Source: Clostridiales bacterium | GTDB lineage: Bacteria; Bacillota; Clostridia; Oscillospirales; Ruminococcaceae | DNA length: 38,679 nt | Direction of reading: 5' to 3' | NCBI GenBank assembly: GCA_012519635.1 | Contig: JAAYPV010000053.1 | Span: 1 to 38,679, forward strand | Part shown: piece after piece, positions 25,494 to 33,401 of the stretch | Layout: each line of letters begins with the position of its first letter | Position numbering within the stretch: position 1 is the first letter of the stretch | The notes under the pieces: model-generated | What the model was told of the DNA's origin: nothing | The model's input: only the letters and a program-made list of their open reading frames with translations | Databases searched by the model: none | Program-made: the position numbers and the translations under genes

Positions 25494-26405
25494 ATGGGAA
25501 GTAGTTTTTGGTGGTTTTATGATGCAATAATAATAACACTTATATGTGGTTTAGTATATAAGAATGCGAAAAAAGGTTTTGTTAAGTCTATTATGATGAT
25601 TGCCTCATATGCAGTTGCAGTTTTAGTGGCATTTCCGATAAGCAGCCTTGTGAGCAATAGAATATATGATTCATACATAAGGGATAAAAGTGTAGAGGCT
25701 GTTGAGTCGACTGTTTCCAATTTTAGAATAGAAAAGGAAATAAAGAACATTATTGACCAAAGTAATTTTGGAGTACAAATAAGTGAAGAGGAGATATCAG
25801 CAATTCTTAACAGTACAAGTGATTTAACAGTTGATGAACAGATAATGAGTCTTGTAAAAGCCAAAAGTGGCAAGGTAATTGCTGATAATGGACTTAAGGA
25901 AAATCTTGAAAGCCATATAAGTAATCGTATTACAAACAGGTTGGGTGATGAGATACCTAGCTTTGTGGCAAGGAGTGTTGCAGAAACTACAACAAAAAAT
26001 AAGACTTTATTTTCAGATACAGTAAAGGCGCTTGGTAGTTCTCCTAGCGAATCAGCAAATTTTATTGAGGAGAATTATTTAAGACCTGTAACAGTAAATG
26101 TAATAAGAATTATAGTATTTTTGGTATTATTTTTCGTTTTAAGCTTGATACTTAGTATCTCCCTAGCACGACTTGATGAAGTGCTTGTATCAGCAGGTGT
26201 AAGTAAATATGATGGATTATTGGGTGGGGTAATTGGTTTTGTAGAAGCTATGATAGTTATAGTTTTAGTTGTATTTTTAGTTAAGCTTTTAGTTACAATT
26301 AGTGATGGAACATTAGTATTTTTCAATGAGGATACAATAGAAAGGACAAAAGTATTTAGACTTTTCTACAATTTAAAGATAATGGGGTCCAGTTATCCCG
26401 TATAA
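25494..26405 (+). CDS. CvpA-family membrane protein
   Basis: This 303-aa polytopic protein resembles the colicin V production family. It has helices at about residues 8-24, 30-52, 200-225 and 240-268. The N-terminal DAIIITLICGLVYKNAKKGFVKS matches the D-hydrophobic-G-x-x-KGF pattern of CvpA, and the later FLVLFFVLSLILS and GGVIGFVEAMIVI segments match its C-terminal half. A long extracytoplasmic helical insert (about 55-195) makes it larger than Escherichia coli CvpA (162 aa), as is common in Clostridia. Biochemical function is not established. It is co-transcribed with the propeller protein upstream. Confidence 0.75.
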   Translation: MGSSFWWFYDAIIITLICGLVYKNAKKGFVKSIMMIASYAVAVLVAFPISSLVSNRIYDSYIRDKSVEAVESTVSNFRIEKEIKNIIDQSNFGVQISEEEISAILNSTSDLTVDEQIMSLVKAKSGKVIADNGLKENLESHISNRITNRLGDEIPSFVARSVAETTTKNKTLFSDTVKALGSSPSESANFIEENYLRPVTVNVIRIIVFLVLFFVLSLILSISLARLDEVLVSAGVSKYDGLLGGVIGFVEAMIVIVLVVFLVKLLVTISDGTLVFFNEDTIERTKVFRLFYNLKIMGSSYPV

Positions 26406-26484
26406 GTGATGAATTTAAGATATATCCTATAATTTACAAACACAGAGGCTAATCTTCTGTAATCTTATAAATGGAGGAATTAAA

Positions 26485-28782
26485 ATGATACTATGCAGTA
26501 GATGTAAAAAAAGACCTGCAGTTGTTTTTATTACAGCAGTACAAGGTGACGAAAAGAAAAATGAAGGGCTTTGCATGCTTTGTGCAAGGGATTTAAATAT
26601 TCCGCAAGTGGCTGATTATATGAAACAGATGGGTATTACAGATGATGATATAGAACAGATGTCCGAACAGCTTATGGATATGGATAGTGAAAATGGTTTT
26701 GAATTTGGTGGAGCAAATACATTACCACCATTTATACAAAACATGCTTGGTAGCTTTGAGAAGAGTTTTGGCAAGAATGATAGTGGTTCTGACAGCTTTA
26801 AAAATGACTATCTTAAGAAAGATAAAAAGCAGGACAAGGCTAAACAAAATAATAGCAATGCACAAAAGGACAAGCAGCTTAAGTTTTTGGATAACTATTG
26901 TACAAATTTAAGTCAGAGGGCAAGAGAGGGGAAGCTTGATAACATAATTGGAAGGGATAAGGAAATATCAAGAGTTGTGCAGATTCTTTCCCGTAGGACA
27001 AAGAATAACCCATGCCTTATTGGTGAACCCGGTGTTGGTAAAACGGCTATTGCAGAGGGGATTGCACAAAGAATAGAGGCTGAGGATGTACCGTTTAACC
27101 TATTGAATAAGAAGATTTACTTGCTTGATTTAACTGCTTTGGTTGCCGGAACTCAGTTTAGGGGACAATTTGAAAGCAGAGTAAAGGGCTTGATTAATGA
27201 GGTTAAGGCAGAGGGCAATGTAATTTTGTTCATTGATGAGGTACATAATCTTATAGGAACAGGCGATTCTGAAGGCTCAATGAATGCGGCAAATATTTTA
27301 AAGCCTGCATTATCTAGAGGCGAAATACAGGTAATCGGTGCGACCACTTTTGCTGAATACCGTAAATATATTGAAAAGGACAGTGCGCTTGAAAGGCGTT
27401 TTCAGCCAGTTGTCGTAAATGAATCGACAATTGATGAAACTGTTGATGTGCTTAAGGGAATTAAGGGCTATTATGAGGATTATCATAAGGTAAAGATTAA
27501 TGATGACCTAATCAGACTATGTGTTGTATTGTCTGAAAGGTATATTACTGACCGTTTCCTTCCAGATAAGGCTATTGACCTTTTAGATGAAAGCTGTGCT
27601 TGTGCTAATATAAGAAGTCCTGAAATTGCTGAATATGAGCAGGCAATCAGAAAACTTGAAACGCTTGAGGAAATGGAGGCAGTTATTGAGGAGCAGGAAG
27701 AGCCTGATTATAAATCCTTAGCGGAAATAAAGGCTGATATAATCAGAATAAAAAATACCATAGAAGAATTAAAGCCTAAGGTTGAGGACATTAAGGTAAC
27801 AGAGAATGATTTGGCAAAGGTTATTGAGTTATGGACAGGCATACCTGCAAATAAAATTGCAGAAACAGAATTTGCTAAGATAGCAAATCTAGAGGACAAG
27901 CTAAAAGCAAGGGTAATTGGACAGGATGAGGCGATTAAGCTGCTTGCAAATGCAATAAAGCGTACAAGGGTACAGCTTTCAAAGCGTCGTCGTCCAGCAT
28001 CATTTATTTTTGTTGGACCTACTGGAGTAGGAAAGACAGAGCTTGTAAAGGTGCTTGCAACAGAGCTTTTTGATTCAACAGATCCGTTAATTCGACTTGA
28101 TATGTCAGAGTTTATGGAAAAGCATGCTGTATCAAGAATTATAGGCTCACCTCCTGGATATGTTGGTTATGATGAGGCGGGGCAGCTTACTGAAAAGGTA
28201 CGAAGAAAGCCATATTCTGTTGTGCTTTTTGATGAGATTGAAAAGGCACATCCTGATGTAATGAACATACTTTTGCAAATCTTAGATGAGGGTAAGATTA
28301 CTGATGCACAGGGTAGAACTGTTAGCTTTGAGAATACAGTTATAGTGATGACATCAAATGCTGGTTCAACTGATAAGAGCGTTGGTGTAGGATTTAATAG
28401 AACTGAAGAAGAAATTTCATCAGATAAGGCTATGAAAGGCTTATCGGAATTCTTAAGACCTGAATTTTTGAGCAGGATTGATGAAGTGGTTGTATTTAAG
28501 CCATTATCAAAGGAAAGCTATGCAAAAATAGCAGCATTAATGCTTGATGAAATGAAGGAACCACTTGCTGAGAAAAATATAAAAATAATCTATGATGATA
28601 AGGCGCTTGCAAAGATTGCTGATAAATCATATGATAAAAAATTCGGTGCAAGGGATATTAGACGAGTAATCCGTAAGGAAGTTGAGGATAAGGTTGCTGA
28701 ACTTATTTTGAAGGAAATGGGTGGCATATCCGAAATATCCATAACTGCTGACGGAGAAGAGCTTGCGGTAACAGCAAAATAA
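26485..28782 (+). CDS. ClpE-like AAA+ unfoldase with N-terminal zinc finger
   Basis: This 765-aa double-AAA+ ATPase unfolds proteins for ClpP. In place of the Clp-N repeats it has a four-cysteine zinc motif (C4, C7, C30, C33), as in ClpE. A Ser/Lys/Asp-rich linker (about 65-135) then leads to AAA-1 with Walker A GEPGVGKT (180-187) and Walker B LFIDEVHNL. A short helical middle segment (about 390-450) follows, then AAA-2 with Walker A GPTGVGKT (511-518) and VVLFDEIEKAH. A VGF tripeptide (about 635-637) stands at the ClpP-docking loop, so it probably works with ClpP. There is no CtsR-type GGTCAAA repeat in the 79-nt upstream gap, unlike stress-induced clpE of Bacillus. Confidence 0.9.
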   Translation: MILCSRCKKRPAVVFITAVQGDEKKNEGLCMLCARDLNIPQVADYMKQMGITDDDIEQMSEQLMDMDSENGFEFGGANTLPPFIQNMLGSFEKSFGKNDSGSDSFKNDYLKKDKKQDKAKQNNSNAQKDKQLKFLDNYCTNLSQRAREGKLDNIIGRDKEISRVVQILSRRTKNNPCLIGEPGVGKTAIAEGIAQRIEAEDVPFNLLNKKIYLLDLTALVAGTQFRGQFESRVKGLINEVKAEGNVILFIDEVHNLIGTGDSEGSMNAANILKPALSRGEIQVIGATTFAEYRKYIEKDSALERRFQPVVVNESTIDETVDVLKGIKGYYEDYHKVKINDDLIRLCVVLSERYITDRFLPDKAIDLLDESCACANIRSPEIAEYEQAIRKLETLEEMEAVIEEQEEPDYKSLAEIKADIIRIKNTIEELKPKVEDIKVTENDLAKVIELWTGIPANKIAETEFAKIANLEDKLKARVIGQDEAIKLLANAIKRTRVQLSKRRRPASFIFVGPTGVGKTELVKVLATELFDSTDPLIRLDMSEFMEKHAVSRIIGSPPGYVGYDEAGQLTEKVRRKPYSVVLFDEIEKAHPDVMNILLQILDEGKITDAQGRTVSFENTVIVMTSNAGSTDKSVGVGFNRTEEEISSDKAMKGLSEFLRPEFLSRIDEVVVFKPLSKESYAKIAALMLDEMKEPLAEKNIKIIYDDKALAKIADKSYDKKFGARDIRRVIRKEVEDKVAELILKEMGGISEISITADGEELAVTAK

Positions 28783-28789
28783 TGAATAT

Positions 28790-28847
28790 GGGAATACTGA
28801 TATTAAGCTTGAGGAAGCGTTCGAATCAGTATTCCCACTTTTATTTT
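28790..28847 (+). terminator. Terminator after the clpE-like gene, in a convergent spacer
   Basis: A 12-bp perfect stem, GGGAATACTGAT (28790-28801) with ATCAGTATTCCC (28825-28836), has a 23-nt loop that itself contains short pairing. It is followed by ACTTTTATTTT. The tail overlaps the end of the convergent apbE gene. Confidence 0.8.
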
Positions 28848-29884
28848 AGAACATAATCTTTAAAGTTATTACTATATTTTTTTGTGCCGTCCTGAAATAC
28901 CCAGACTGCTTCGGTATCAGGGATATTGTTGATATATTCCAGTCCCTCGTCGAATGGCATGGTAAAAACAGTAGTGGATAGTGCATCTGCTTTTGCAGAG
29001 TCTTCACATATTATTGTTACTGATTTAAAAAAATCTGCTGGAAATAAAGTATCTGGGTTGATAATGTGGTTGTACTTTTTTCCATCAACTATATAATATC
29101 TTTGATAATCACCACTTGTGACAAGTGATTTATCGTTTAAAAGAGTTGTGTGGATAATTTTATTAGCGTCATTTATATCTGGATTTTGTATTCCGACATT
29201 CCATGGCTTACCGTTAACTTTGCTTCCAATTGCACGAACATTTCCCCCAACACTGATAAGAAACGAGTTGAAGCCATTTTCAACAGCAAGCTGACAAACC
29301 TGTTCAGTTGCAAAGCCTTTTGCAACTGCTCCTACATCAATACTTATTTTGGGGTCAGCAAGATATACAGTGGATGCTTTTTTATCGATTATTATGTTAT
29401 TTATATCAGTATGTTGTTTGGCTGCTTTAAGTTCTTGCATGGTGGGGAGGGAGGCATTTTCAGGATTTTCAATGCCATATTCACGATATTCGTGCCAGAT
29501 TTCAAGAACGGAACCCAATGCAACATTACATTTTCCATTACTGTTTTCGTATTCTTGTCTTGAAAATATAAGCAAATCTATAATTTCTCTATCAACCTTT
29601 ACAGGAGCAAACCCTGCATTATCATTTATAGTTTTAAGATTATTTATACCGTCATAATTATTATAAATATCGAAAAGCTCGTGATATTTCTTTAATCCAT
29701 TGTAAATAATATCAGAGAGTTTATTAAATTCTTCTTTGGAATCTACATATGCAACAACTTGAGTAACAGTGTCAAAAAAAAGTAGAAATTCAGTTTCAAA
29801 GCGTTGTTTTCTGCTCATATTGCAGGAAACGAAATTAAGGTTAATGGTAAAAATAATGAGCATTGAAAGAATTTTTTTATTCAA
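28841..29884 (-). CDS. apbE: FAD:protein FMN transferase, lipoprotein
   Basis: This 347-aa lipid-anchored enzyme transfers FMN from FAD to threonine residues of extracytoplasmic redox proteins. The lipoprotein signal ends in NFVSC with C21 as the lipidated residue. Family hallmarks are FFDTVTQVVAY near the N terminus, DVGAVAKGFATEQV, the flavin-binding stretch FLISVGGNVRAIG, the VTSGDYQRYYIVDGKKYNHI region with the HIINPDT motif, and the late ADALSTTVFTM segment. All core motifs are intact. It is the last gene of a minus-strand operon after the Gx transporter and NusG-II protein. The target FMN-binding protein is not present in the window. Confidence 0.94.
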   Translation of the reverse strand: MNKKILSMLIIFTINLNFVSCNMSRKQRFETEFLLFFDTVTQVVAYVDSKEEFNKLSDIIYNGLKKYHELFDIYNNYDGINNLKTINDNAGFAPVKVDREIIDLLIFSRQEYENSNGKCNVALGSVLEIWHEYREYGIENPENASLPTMQELKAAKQHTDINNIIIDKKASTVYLADPKISIDVGAVAKGFATEQVCQLAVENGFNSFLISVGGNVRAIGSKVNGKPWNVGIQNPDINDANKIIHTTLLNDKSLVTSGDYQRYYIVDGKKYNHIINPDTLFPADFFKSVTIICEDSAKADALSTTVFTMPFDEGLEYINNIPDTEAVWVFQDGTKKYSNNFKDYVLK

Positions 29885-29904
29885 TTCTTACACCTCTGAA
29901 ATTA

Positions 29905-29928
29905 AGGGACAGTAAATTCACTATCCCT
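29905..29928 (-). promoter_or_regulatory. Intercistronic hairpin between the Gx transporter gene and apbE
   Basis: On the minus strand AGGGATAGT pairs with ACTGTCCCT (one U-G pair) around a 6-nt loop. It starts just after the stop codon of the Gx gene and ends about 20 nt before the apbE start, with TTAATTT behind it. It may be a weak attenuator or an mRNA-stabilising element. Confidence 0.55.
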
Positions 29929-29929
29929 A

Positions 29930-30469
29930 TTATTTTATTCCAAGTCGGTTAAAGGCAGGCAGGGCGAGCTTTAGTAGAATTGTAGTTAAAGAACCAGCTA
30001 CAACACCTGCTATTAATAAAACTGGAAGATAGGCTAAAATATATATGTTTGTATAAATAATACAGACAGCAAGCAACTGCCCTATATTATGAAAAACTGC
30101 TCCCATTATACTGATAATTAGGTATGATATTTTCTTTTTGAAAATCAGCATAAGCATAAGCATTACAGTTATTGACAAGACCCCTCCACACAGACTTAAA
30201 AAAGCTGAAACAGGACTTCGGATAATTAAGATGAAAGCTGATTTTAGAAAAGCTATGATATATGCCTCTTTTTTACCTAAAAAGAAAAGTGCATACATTA
30301 CAACAATATTTGAAAGCCCTATCTTTATACCTGGAACAGTAACAATTAATGGGGGTAAGGCATTCTCCACATATGAAAGAATAAGTGCAATTGCAAAAAG
30401 CAGTCCTGTTAAAACTGTTCGTTTTATTTTGATTATACAAATTTTTTTTGATTGTTTATTAGTAGCCAT
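29930..30469 (-). CDS. Gx transporter family membrane protein (Hpre_diP_synt_I type)
   Basis: This protein of about 179 aa has five or six helices. It belongs by pattern to the Gx transporter family, often labelled heptaprenyl diphosphate synthase component I, which is related to ECF S-components. Key segments are ALILSYVENALPPL, the glycine-proline turn VPGIKIGLSNIVVMYAL, and GAVFHNIGQLLAVC. Genes of this family travel with NusG-II and ApbE in flavinylation-linked electron-transfer loci, where a role in flavin or quinone supply has been suggested but not settled. ATG 30469 follows AGAAAGG. The in-frame TTG at 30490 would overlap the upstream gene. Confidence 0.85.
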   Translation of the reverse strand: MATNKQSKKICIIKIKRTVLTGLLFAIALILSYVENALPPLIVTVPGIKIGLSNIVVMYALFFLGKKEAYIIAFLKSAFILIIRSPVSAFLSLCGGVLSITVMLMLMLIFKKKISYLIISIMGAVFHNIGQLLAVCIIYTNIYILAYLPVLLIAGVVAGSLTTILLKLALPAFNRLGIK

Positions 30470-30479
30470 AAAAACCTTT

Positions 30480-30869
30480 CTAACCAGCAACTATGTCAAT
30501 ATCATCACTTTTTCTGTTTTCCTTTGGAGTTATTTTCAATATTATTTCATTAGGCAGACAAGCAGCAGTTTGACCAATAGTATCAAGCCGTCCTGAAAGA
30601 ATACAAATTTTATCAGGGCAATCTGATTCTAAAAAACAAATGCTTCCATCGCTATACACTTGAAATATGACATTGTTATTTTGAGGAATTGAAAATGTTC
30701 TTTCTTTTGGATTAGTTAAATCAATTACTTCAACTAGATTTGATTTATAATAGATTTCAGCCACAGCAGGCTTATCTGCAAAGTGAGATTTATATATAAA
30801 AAATCCAATAAGGCAGAAAATAATTACAATCAAAATTATCACTACATCAGTTTTTTTAATAAATTTCAA
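30480..30869 (-). CDS. NusG domain II-containing membrane-anchored protein
   Basis: This protein of about 129 aa has one N-terminal transmembrane helix (about residues 8-27) and a beta-rich extracytoplasmic domain of the NusG-II (DUF1312) kind. It ends in the typical CPDKICILSGRLDTIGQTAACLPN-like region with three cysteines around the DKIC and ACLPN motifs. The domain occurs beside ApbE and Gx genes. The reading frame extends upstream to a TTG at 30908, but GGAG followed 8 nt later by the TTG at 30869 marks the likelier start (MKFIKKTDVV). It is the first gene of the minus-strand trio, with a strong promoter at 30930-30958. Confidence 0.85.
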   Translation of the reverse strand: MKFIKKTDVVIILIVIIFCLIGFFIYKSHFADKPAVAEIYYKSNLVEVIDLTNPKERTFSIPQNNNVIFQVYSDGSICFLESDCPDKICILSGRLDTIGQTAACLPNEIILKITPKENRKSDDIDIVAG

Positions 30870-30929
30870 AATAACAACTCCAATTTTCAGATTAAGTCTT
30901 GATTGCAATATTTTTATTTTAATACAATT

Positions 30930-30958
30930 AATATAGCAAAGTTCGTCTGTTTAGTCAA
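30930..30958 (-). promoter_or_regulatory. Promoter for the NusG-II/Gx/apbE operon
   Basis: On the minus strand: TTGACT (30953-30958), a 17-bp spacer, then TATATT (30930-30935). The -35 box lies only a few bases after the T tract of the tRNA terminator, so the two transcription units abut. Confidence 0.8.
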
Positions 30959-30960
30959 TA

Positions 30961-31001
30961 CAATAAAAGAAAAAGCTCTTGAACAACATTGTTCAAGAGC
31001 T
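30961..31001 (-). terminator. Terminator of the tRNA operon
   Basis: The inverted repeat AGCTCTTGAAC (30974-30984) with GTTCAAGAGCT (30991-31001) extends inward by up to two more pairs. On the minus strand it is followed by TTTTCTTTTATTG. It sits directly after the tRNA-His gene. Confidence 0.9.
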
Positions 31002-31004
31002 GTA

Positions 31005-31082
31005 TGGGGTGGATAATGAGATTCGAACTCATGATCTTCAGTGCCACAAACTGACGCGTTAACCAACTACGCTATATCCACC
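31005..31082 (-). tRNA. tRNA-His (anticodon GTG)
   Basis: The cloverleaf on the minus strand has acceptor stem GTGGATA/TATCCAC (31075-31081 with 31009-31015) and encoded CCA. The anticodon loop TTGTGGC gives GTG. The T arm is ATGAG-TTCGAAT-CTCAT. An extra G at 31082 can act as the G-1 that is diagnostic of tRNA-His, opposite discriminator C73. Confidence 0.96.
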
Positions 31083-31091
31083 ATATGAAAT

Positions 31092-31168
31092 TGGCGCGCC
31101 TTATTGGATTCGAACCAATGGCTTACTGCTTAGAAGGCAGTTACTCTATCCAGCTGAGTTAAAGGCGC
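31092..31168 (-). tRNA. tRNA-Arg (anticodon TCT)
   Basis: The cloverleaf on the minus strand has acceptor GCGCCTT/AAGGCGC (31162-31168 with 31096-31102), discriminator G and encoded CCA. Anticodon stem ACTGC/GCAGT encloses loop CTTCTAA, giving TCT, which reads AGA and AGG, the arginine codons favoured in AT-rich genomes. It lies 9 nt from tRNA-His. Confidence 0.96.
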
Positions 31169-31180
31169 ATTCATAAATGA

Positions 31181-31203
31181 ACCCCCAAGATTATAGGGGG
31201 GGT
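31181..31203 (-). repeat. GC-rich hairpin in the tRNA-Gly/tRNA-Arg spacer
   Basis: ACCCCC (31181-31186) can pair with the run of seven G at 31196-31202 plus T31203, across a 9-nt A/T loop. It stands out in an AT-rich spacer. On the minus strand no T tract follows, so it is not a standard terminator. It may guide processing of the tRNA precursor. Confidence 0.55.
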
Positions 31204-31221
31204 AAATGCTTTAGATAGCAT

Positions 31222-31295
<74 letters not shown>

Positions 31296-31340
31296 AGCAT
31301 AGATTATTAATATTTTTTACTGCTCGCCTCAACGAAATAC

Positions 31341-31369
31341 ATTCTATCATAAATAAAAACATTTGTCAA
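31341..31369 (-). promoter_or_regulatory. Promoter for the tRNA-Gly-Arg-His operon
   Basis: On the minus strand: perfect TTGACA (31364-31369), a 17-bp spacer ending in TGA, then TAGAAT (31341-31346). The start would be about 40 nt before tRNA-Gly. This is the strongest promoter in the window, as expected for stable RNA. Confidence 0.88.
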
Positions 31370-31485
31370 TAGTTTTTTAAAATTTTTTTATTTAAATCAA
31401 TATCGTAATTTTGTAGCTTTTGAAATATGCTTAATTGAGATATTGAAATTCATATTATTTCGCTTTTGAAAGAGTCAGAAAAAAC

Positions 31486-31514
31486 TTGTAAAAAAATATG
31501 AGTTGTGATATAAT
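31486..31514 (+). promoter_or_regulatory. Promoter for miaB-ricA-mutS-mutL-miaA
   Basis: TTGTAA (31486-31491), a 17-bp spacer ending in TGA, then TATAAT (31509-31514), giving an extended -10. The leader to the miaB TTG is about 22 nt. Confidence 0.8.
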
Positions 31515-31542
31515 AAAAATATTATAAAATTGGGAGGATAGC

Positions 31543-32931
31543 TTGAAAACAACAAATTATATGGATAGTTTAATTCAGTCTGTGAAAAAATTTACTGAGA
31601 GCAAGGACAGCCCTCCTCTCGCTCATGTTCATAACTTCGGGTGTCAGCTGAATTTTTCTGATGGTGAAAAGATAAAAGGTATATTAATGAAGCTGGGTTA
31701 TGGGTTTACTGAAACCTATGATAATGCTGATATAATAATTTTTAACACATGTGCTGTCAGGGAGAGCGCAGAGGAAAAGGCGTTTGGCGTAATAGGTTCT
31801 GTCAAGCGATATAAAGAGAAAAAGCCTGATTTAATAATTGGATTATGTGGTTGTATGGCAGTTCAGGAGCATGTCGTGGAACGGGTAAAGAAATCATTCC
31901 CGTTTATAGATATAGTTTTTGGCACATCAGCCATAGATGAATTGCCAAAATTGTTGTTAGATGTTTTTAATGGGAAAAAGCATGTATTTGATACATCGGA
32001 ATATAATAAGCCTCTTTCCGAACAGATGGAGGTTGTGAGGGATAGCAGTTTTAAGGCATCTGTACCAATTATGTATGGTTGTAATAACTTCTGTACATAC
32101 TGTATTGTACCGTATGTCAGAGGAAGGGAACGCAGCAGAAATCACGAAGCGATTATTGCTGAGATTAAAGGGTTGGTGTCAGATGGGTATAAAGAAATAA
32201 TGCTTTTGGGGCAAAATGTAAATTCATATGGCAATGACTTAGCTAATGGTATTAGTTTTTCTGAGCTATTACGCAGGCTTAATGAAATTGACGGAGAATT
32301 TGTGATAAGATTTATGTCATCACATCCTAAAGATGCCAGCTTTGAGCTGATTGATACAATAATCCAGTGTGAAAAGGTTGCAAAGCATTTGCATTTGCCT
32401 GTTCAGAGCGGAAGTAATGAGATTTTAAAGGCGATGAACAGGAAGTACACAATTGAGAAATACCTTGAGATTGTAGATTATGCAAGACAGCAGGTACCTG
32501 ATTTTTCATTTACAACTGATGTTATCGTAGGGTTTCCAAATGAAACAGAAGAGCAGTTTAATGAAACTTTGGAAATATTAAAACGAGTGAAGTATGACAA
32601 TATTTATAGCTTTATATATTCCAAAAGAAGTGGTACAAGGGCGGCATTGTTTGAGGATAATGTAAATTATGAGGAAAAAAGCAGACGGATGCAAACTCTT
32701 TTAGCATTACAAAGGGAAATTTCAATTGAAGGGTATAAGCGCTTTATCGGCAGAACAATGACAGTTTTAGTTGACGATGAATGCAAAAATGCTGAGGGTT
32801 GGATTCATGGCAAGAGTAATGAATTTATCATAGTTGAATTTAAAGGCCCAAAGGAGCTTGTTGGCCAGTTTGTAAAGGTTAAGATTATTGGTTCAAAGAA
32901 CTGGGCTGTAATAGGTGAAATAATTGATTAA
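31543..32931 (+). CDS. miaB: tRNA-2-methylthio-N6-dimethylallyladenosine synthase MiaB
   Basis: This 462-aa radical-SAM methylthiotransferase converts i6A37 to ms2i6A37 in tRNAs, acting after MiaA. The N-terminal UPF0004 domain has the three auxiliary-cluster cysteines (C34 in FGCQLN, C70 in NTCAVRE, C104 in GCGCMA-like context). The radical-SAM domain has C180, C184 and C187 in YGCNNFCTYCIVPYVRGRE. A C-terminal TRAM domain (about 395-460) binds RNA. TTG at 31543 follows GGGAGG with good spacing. The gene order miaB, RicA-like, mutS, mutL, miaA matches the Bacillus ymcB-ymcA-(cotE)-mutS-mutL-miaA region, supporting orthology. Confidence 0.97.
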   Translation: MKTTNYMDSLIQSVKKFTESKDSPPLAHVHNFGCQLNFSDGEKIKGILMKLGYGFTETYDNADIIIFNTCAVRESAEEKAFGVIGSVKRYKEKKPDLIIGLCGCMAVQEHVVERVKKSFPFIDIVFGTSAIDELPKLLLDVFNGKKHVFDTSEYNKPLSEQMEVVRDSSFKASVPIMYGCNNFCTYCIVPYVRGRERSRNHEAIIAEIKGLVSDGYKEIMLLGQNVNSYGNDLANGISFSELLRRLNEIDGEFVIRFMSSHPKDASFELIDTIIQCEKVAKHLHLPVQSGSNEILKAMNRKYTIEKYLEIVDYARQQVPDFSFTTDVIVGFPNETEEQFNETLEILKRVKYDNIYSFIYSKRSGTRAALFEDNVNYEEKSRRMQTLLALQREISIEGYKRFIGRTMTVLVDDECKNAEGWIHGKSNEFIIVEFKGPKELVGQFVKVKIIGSKNWAVIGEIID

Positions 32932-32956
32932 AATATTAATTTGAAGGAGAATTATT

Positions 32957-33361
32957 ATGGATATAATTGAAAAAGCAAGAGAATTGGGAAAAATGATACA
33001 ACAGGATGAAAGATATAAGGCATATTATGATGCTAAGGAAAAGAATGATAAGGACGAAGAGTTGCAGGCATTAATTGGTGAGTTTAACTTAAAGCGTGTT
33101 GACTTAAATAGGGAAATGTCAAAAGATGATAAGGATATGGAAAGATTGAGAGAGCTTGATTCAGAAATTAAATCACTTTACGGAAAAATTATGGCTAATC
33201 CTAATATGGAGGTATTTAATGATGCTAAAAATGCGATGGATGAGCTTTTGTCACAAATAAATACTATTATAACTGCAAGCGCGAACGGAGAAGATCCGGA
33301 AACCTGTGCTACACAGAGTAGCTGTGGTGGTAGTTGTGCTGGCTGCAGTGGATGTAACTAA
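32957..33361 (+). CDS. YlbF/YmcA (RicA/RicF)-family regulator with Cys-rich C-terminal tail
   Basis: This 134-aa helical protein (about 1-105, coiled hairpins rich in Lys, Glu and Asp) is of the Com_YlbF family. In Bacillus, RicA, RicF and RicT form an Fe-S complex that promotes RNase Y processing of certain mRNAs. Its place between miaB and mutS matches ymcA (ricA). The last 18 residues carry five cysteines (ETCATQSSCGGSCAGCSGCN), which probably ligate an iron-sulfur cluster, in line with the known Ric cluster cysteines near C termini. Whether it acts as RicA or RicF cannot be decided, so no symbol is given. An AAGGAG ribosome site precedes the ATG. Confidence 0.88.
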   Translation: MDIIEKARELGKMIQQDERYKAYYDAKEKNDKDEELQALIGEFNLKRVDLNREMSKDDKDMERLRELDSEIKSLYGKIMANPNMEVFNDAKNAMDELLSQINTIITASANGEDPETCATQSSCGGSCAGCSGCN

Positions 33362-33401
33362 TCGATTTTGTTATGTAAGGAATTAAGGAGCGTAGCTTTC
33401 A

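Noticed and set aside
26421-26484. TATAAT at 26428-26433 as a promoter for the clpE-like gene
   Set aside because: No -35-like hexamer lies 16-18 bp upstream. It could still be a weak start, but I could not support it.
31190-31195. TATAAT on the minus strand inside the tRNA spacer as an internal promoter
   Set aside because: The positions 17-18 bp upstream read CTATCT or GCTATC, not a -35 box, and the hexamer is the loop of the GC-rich hairpin.
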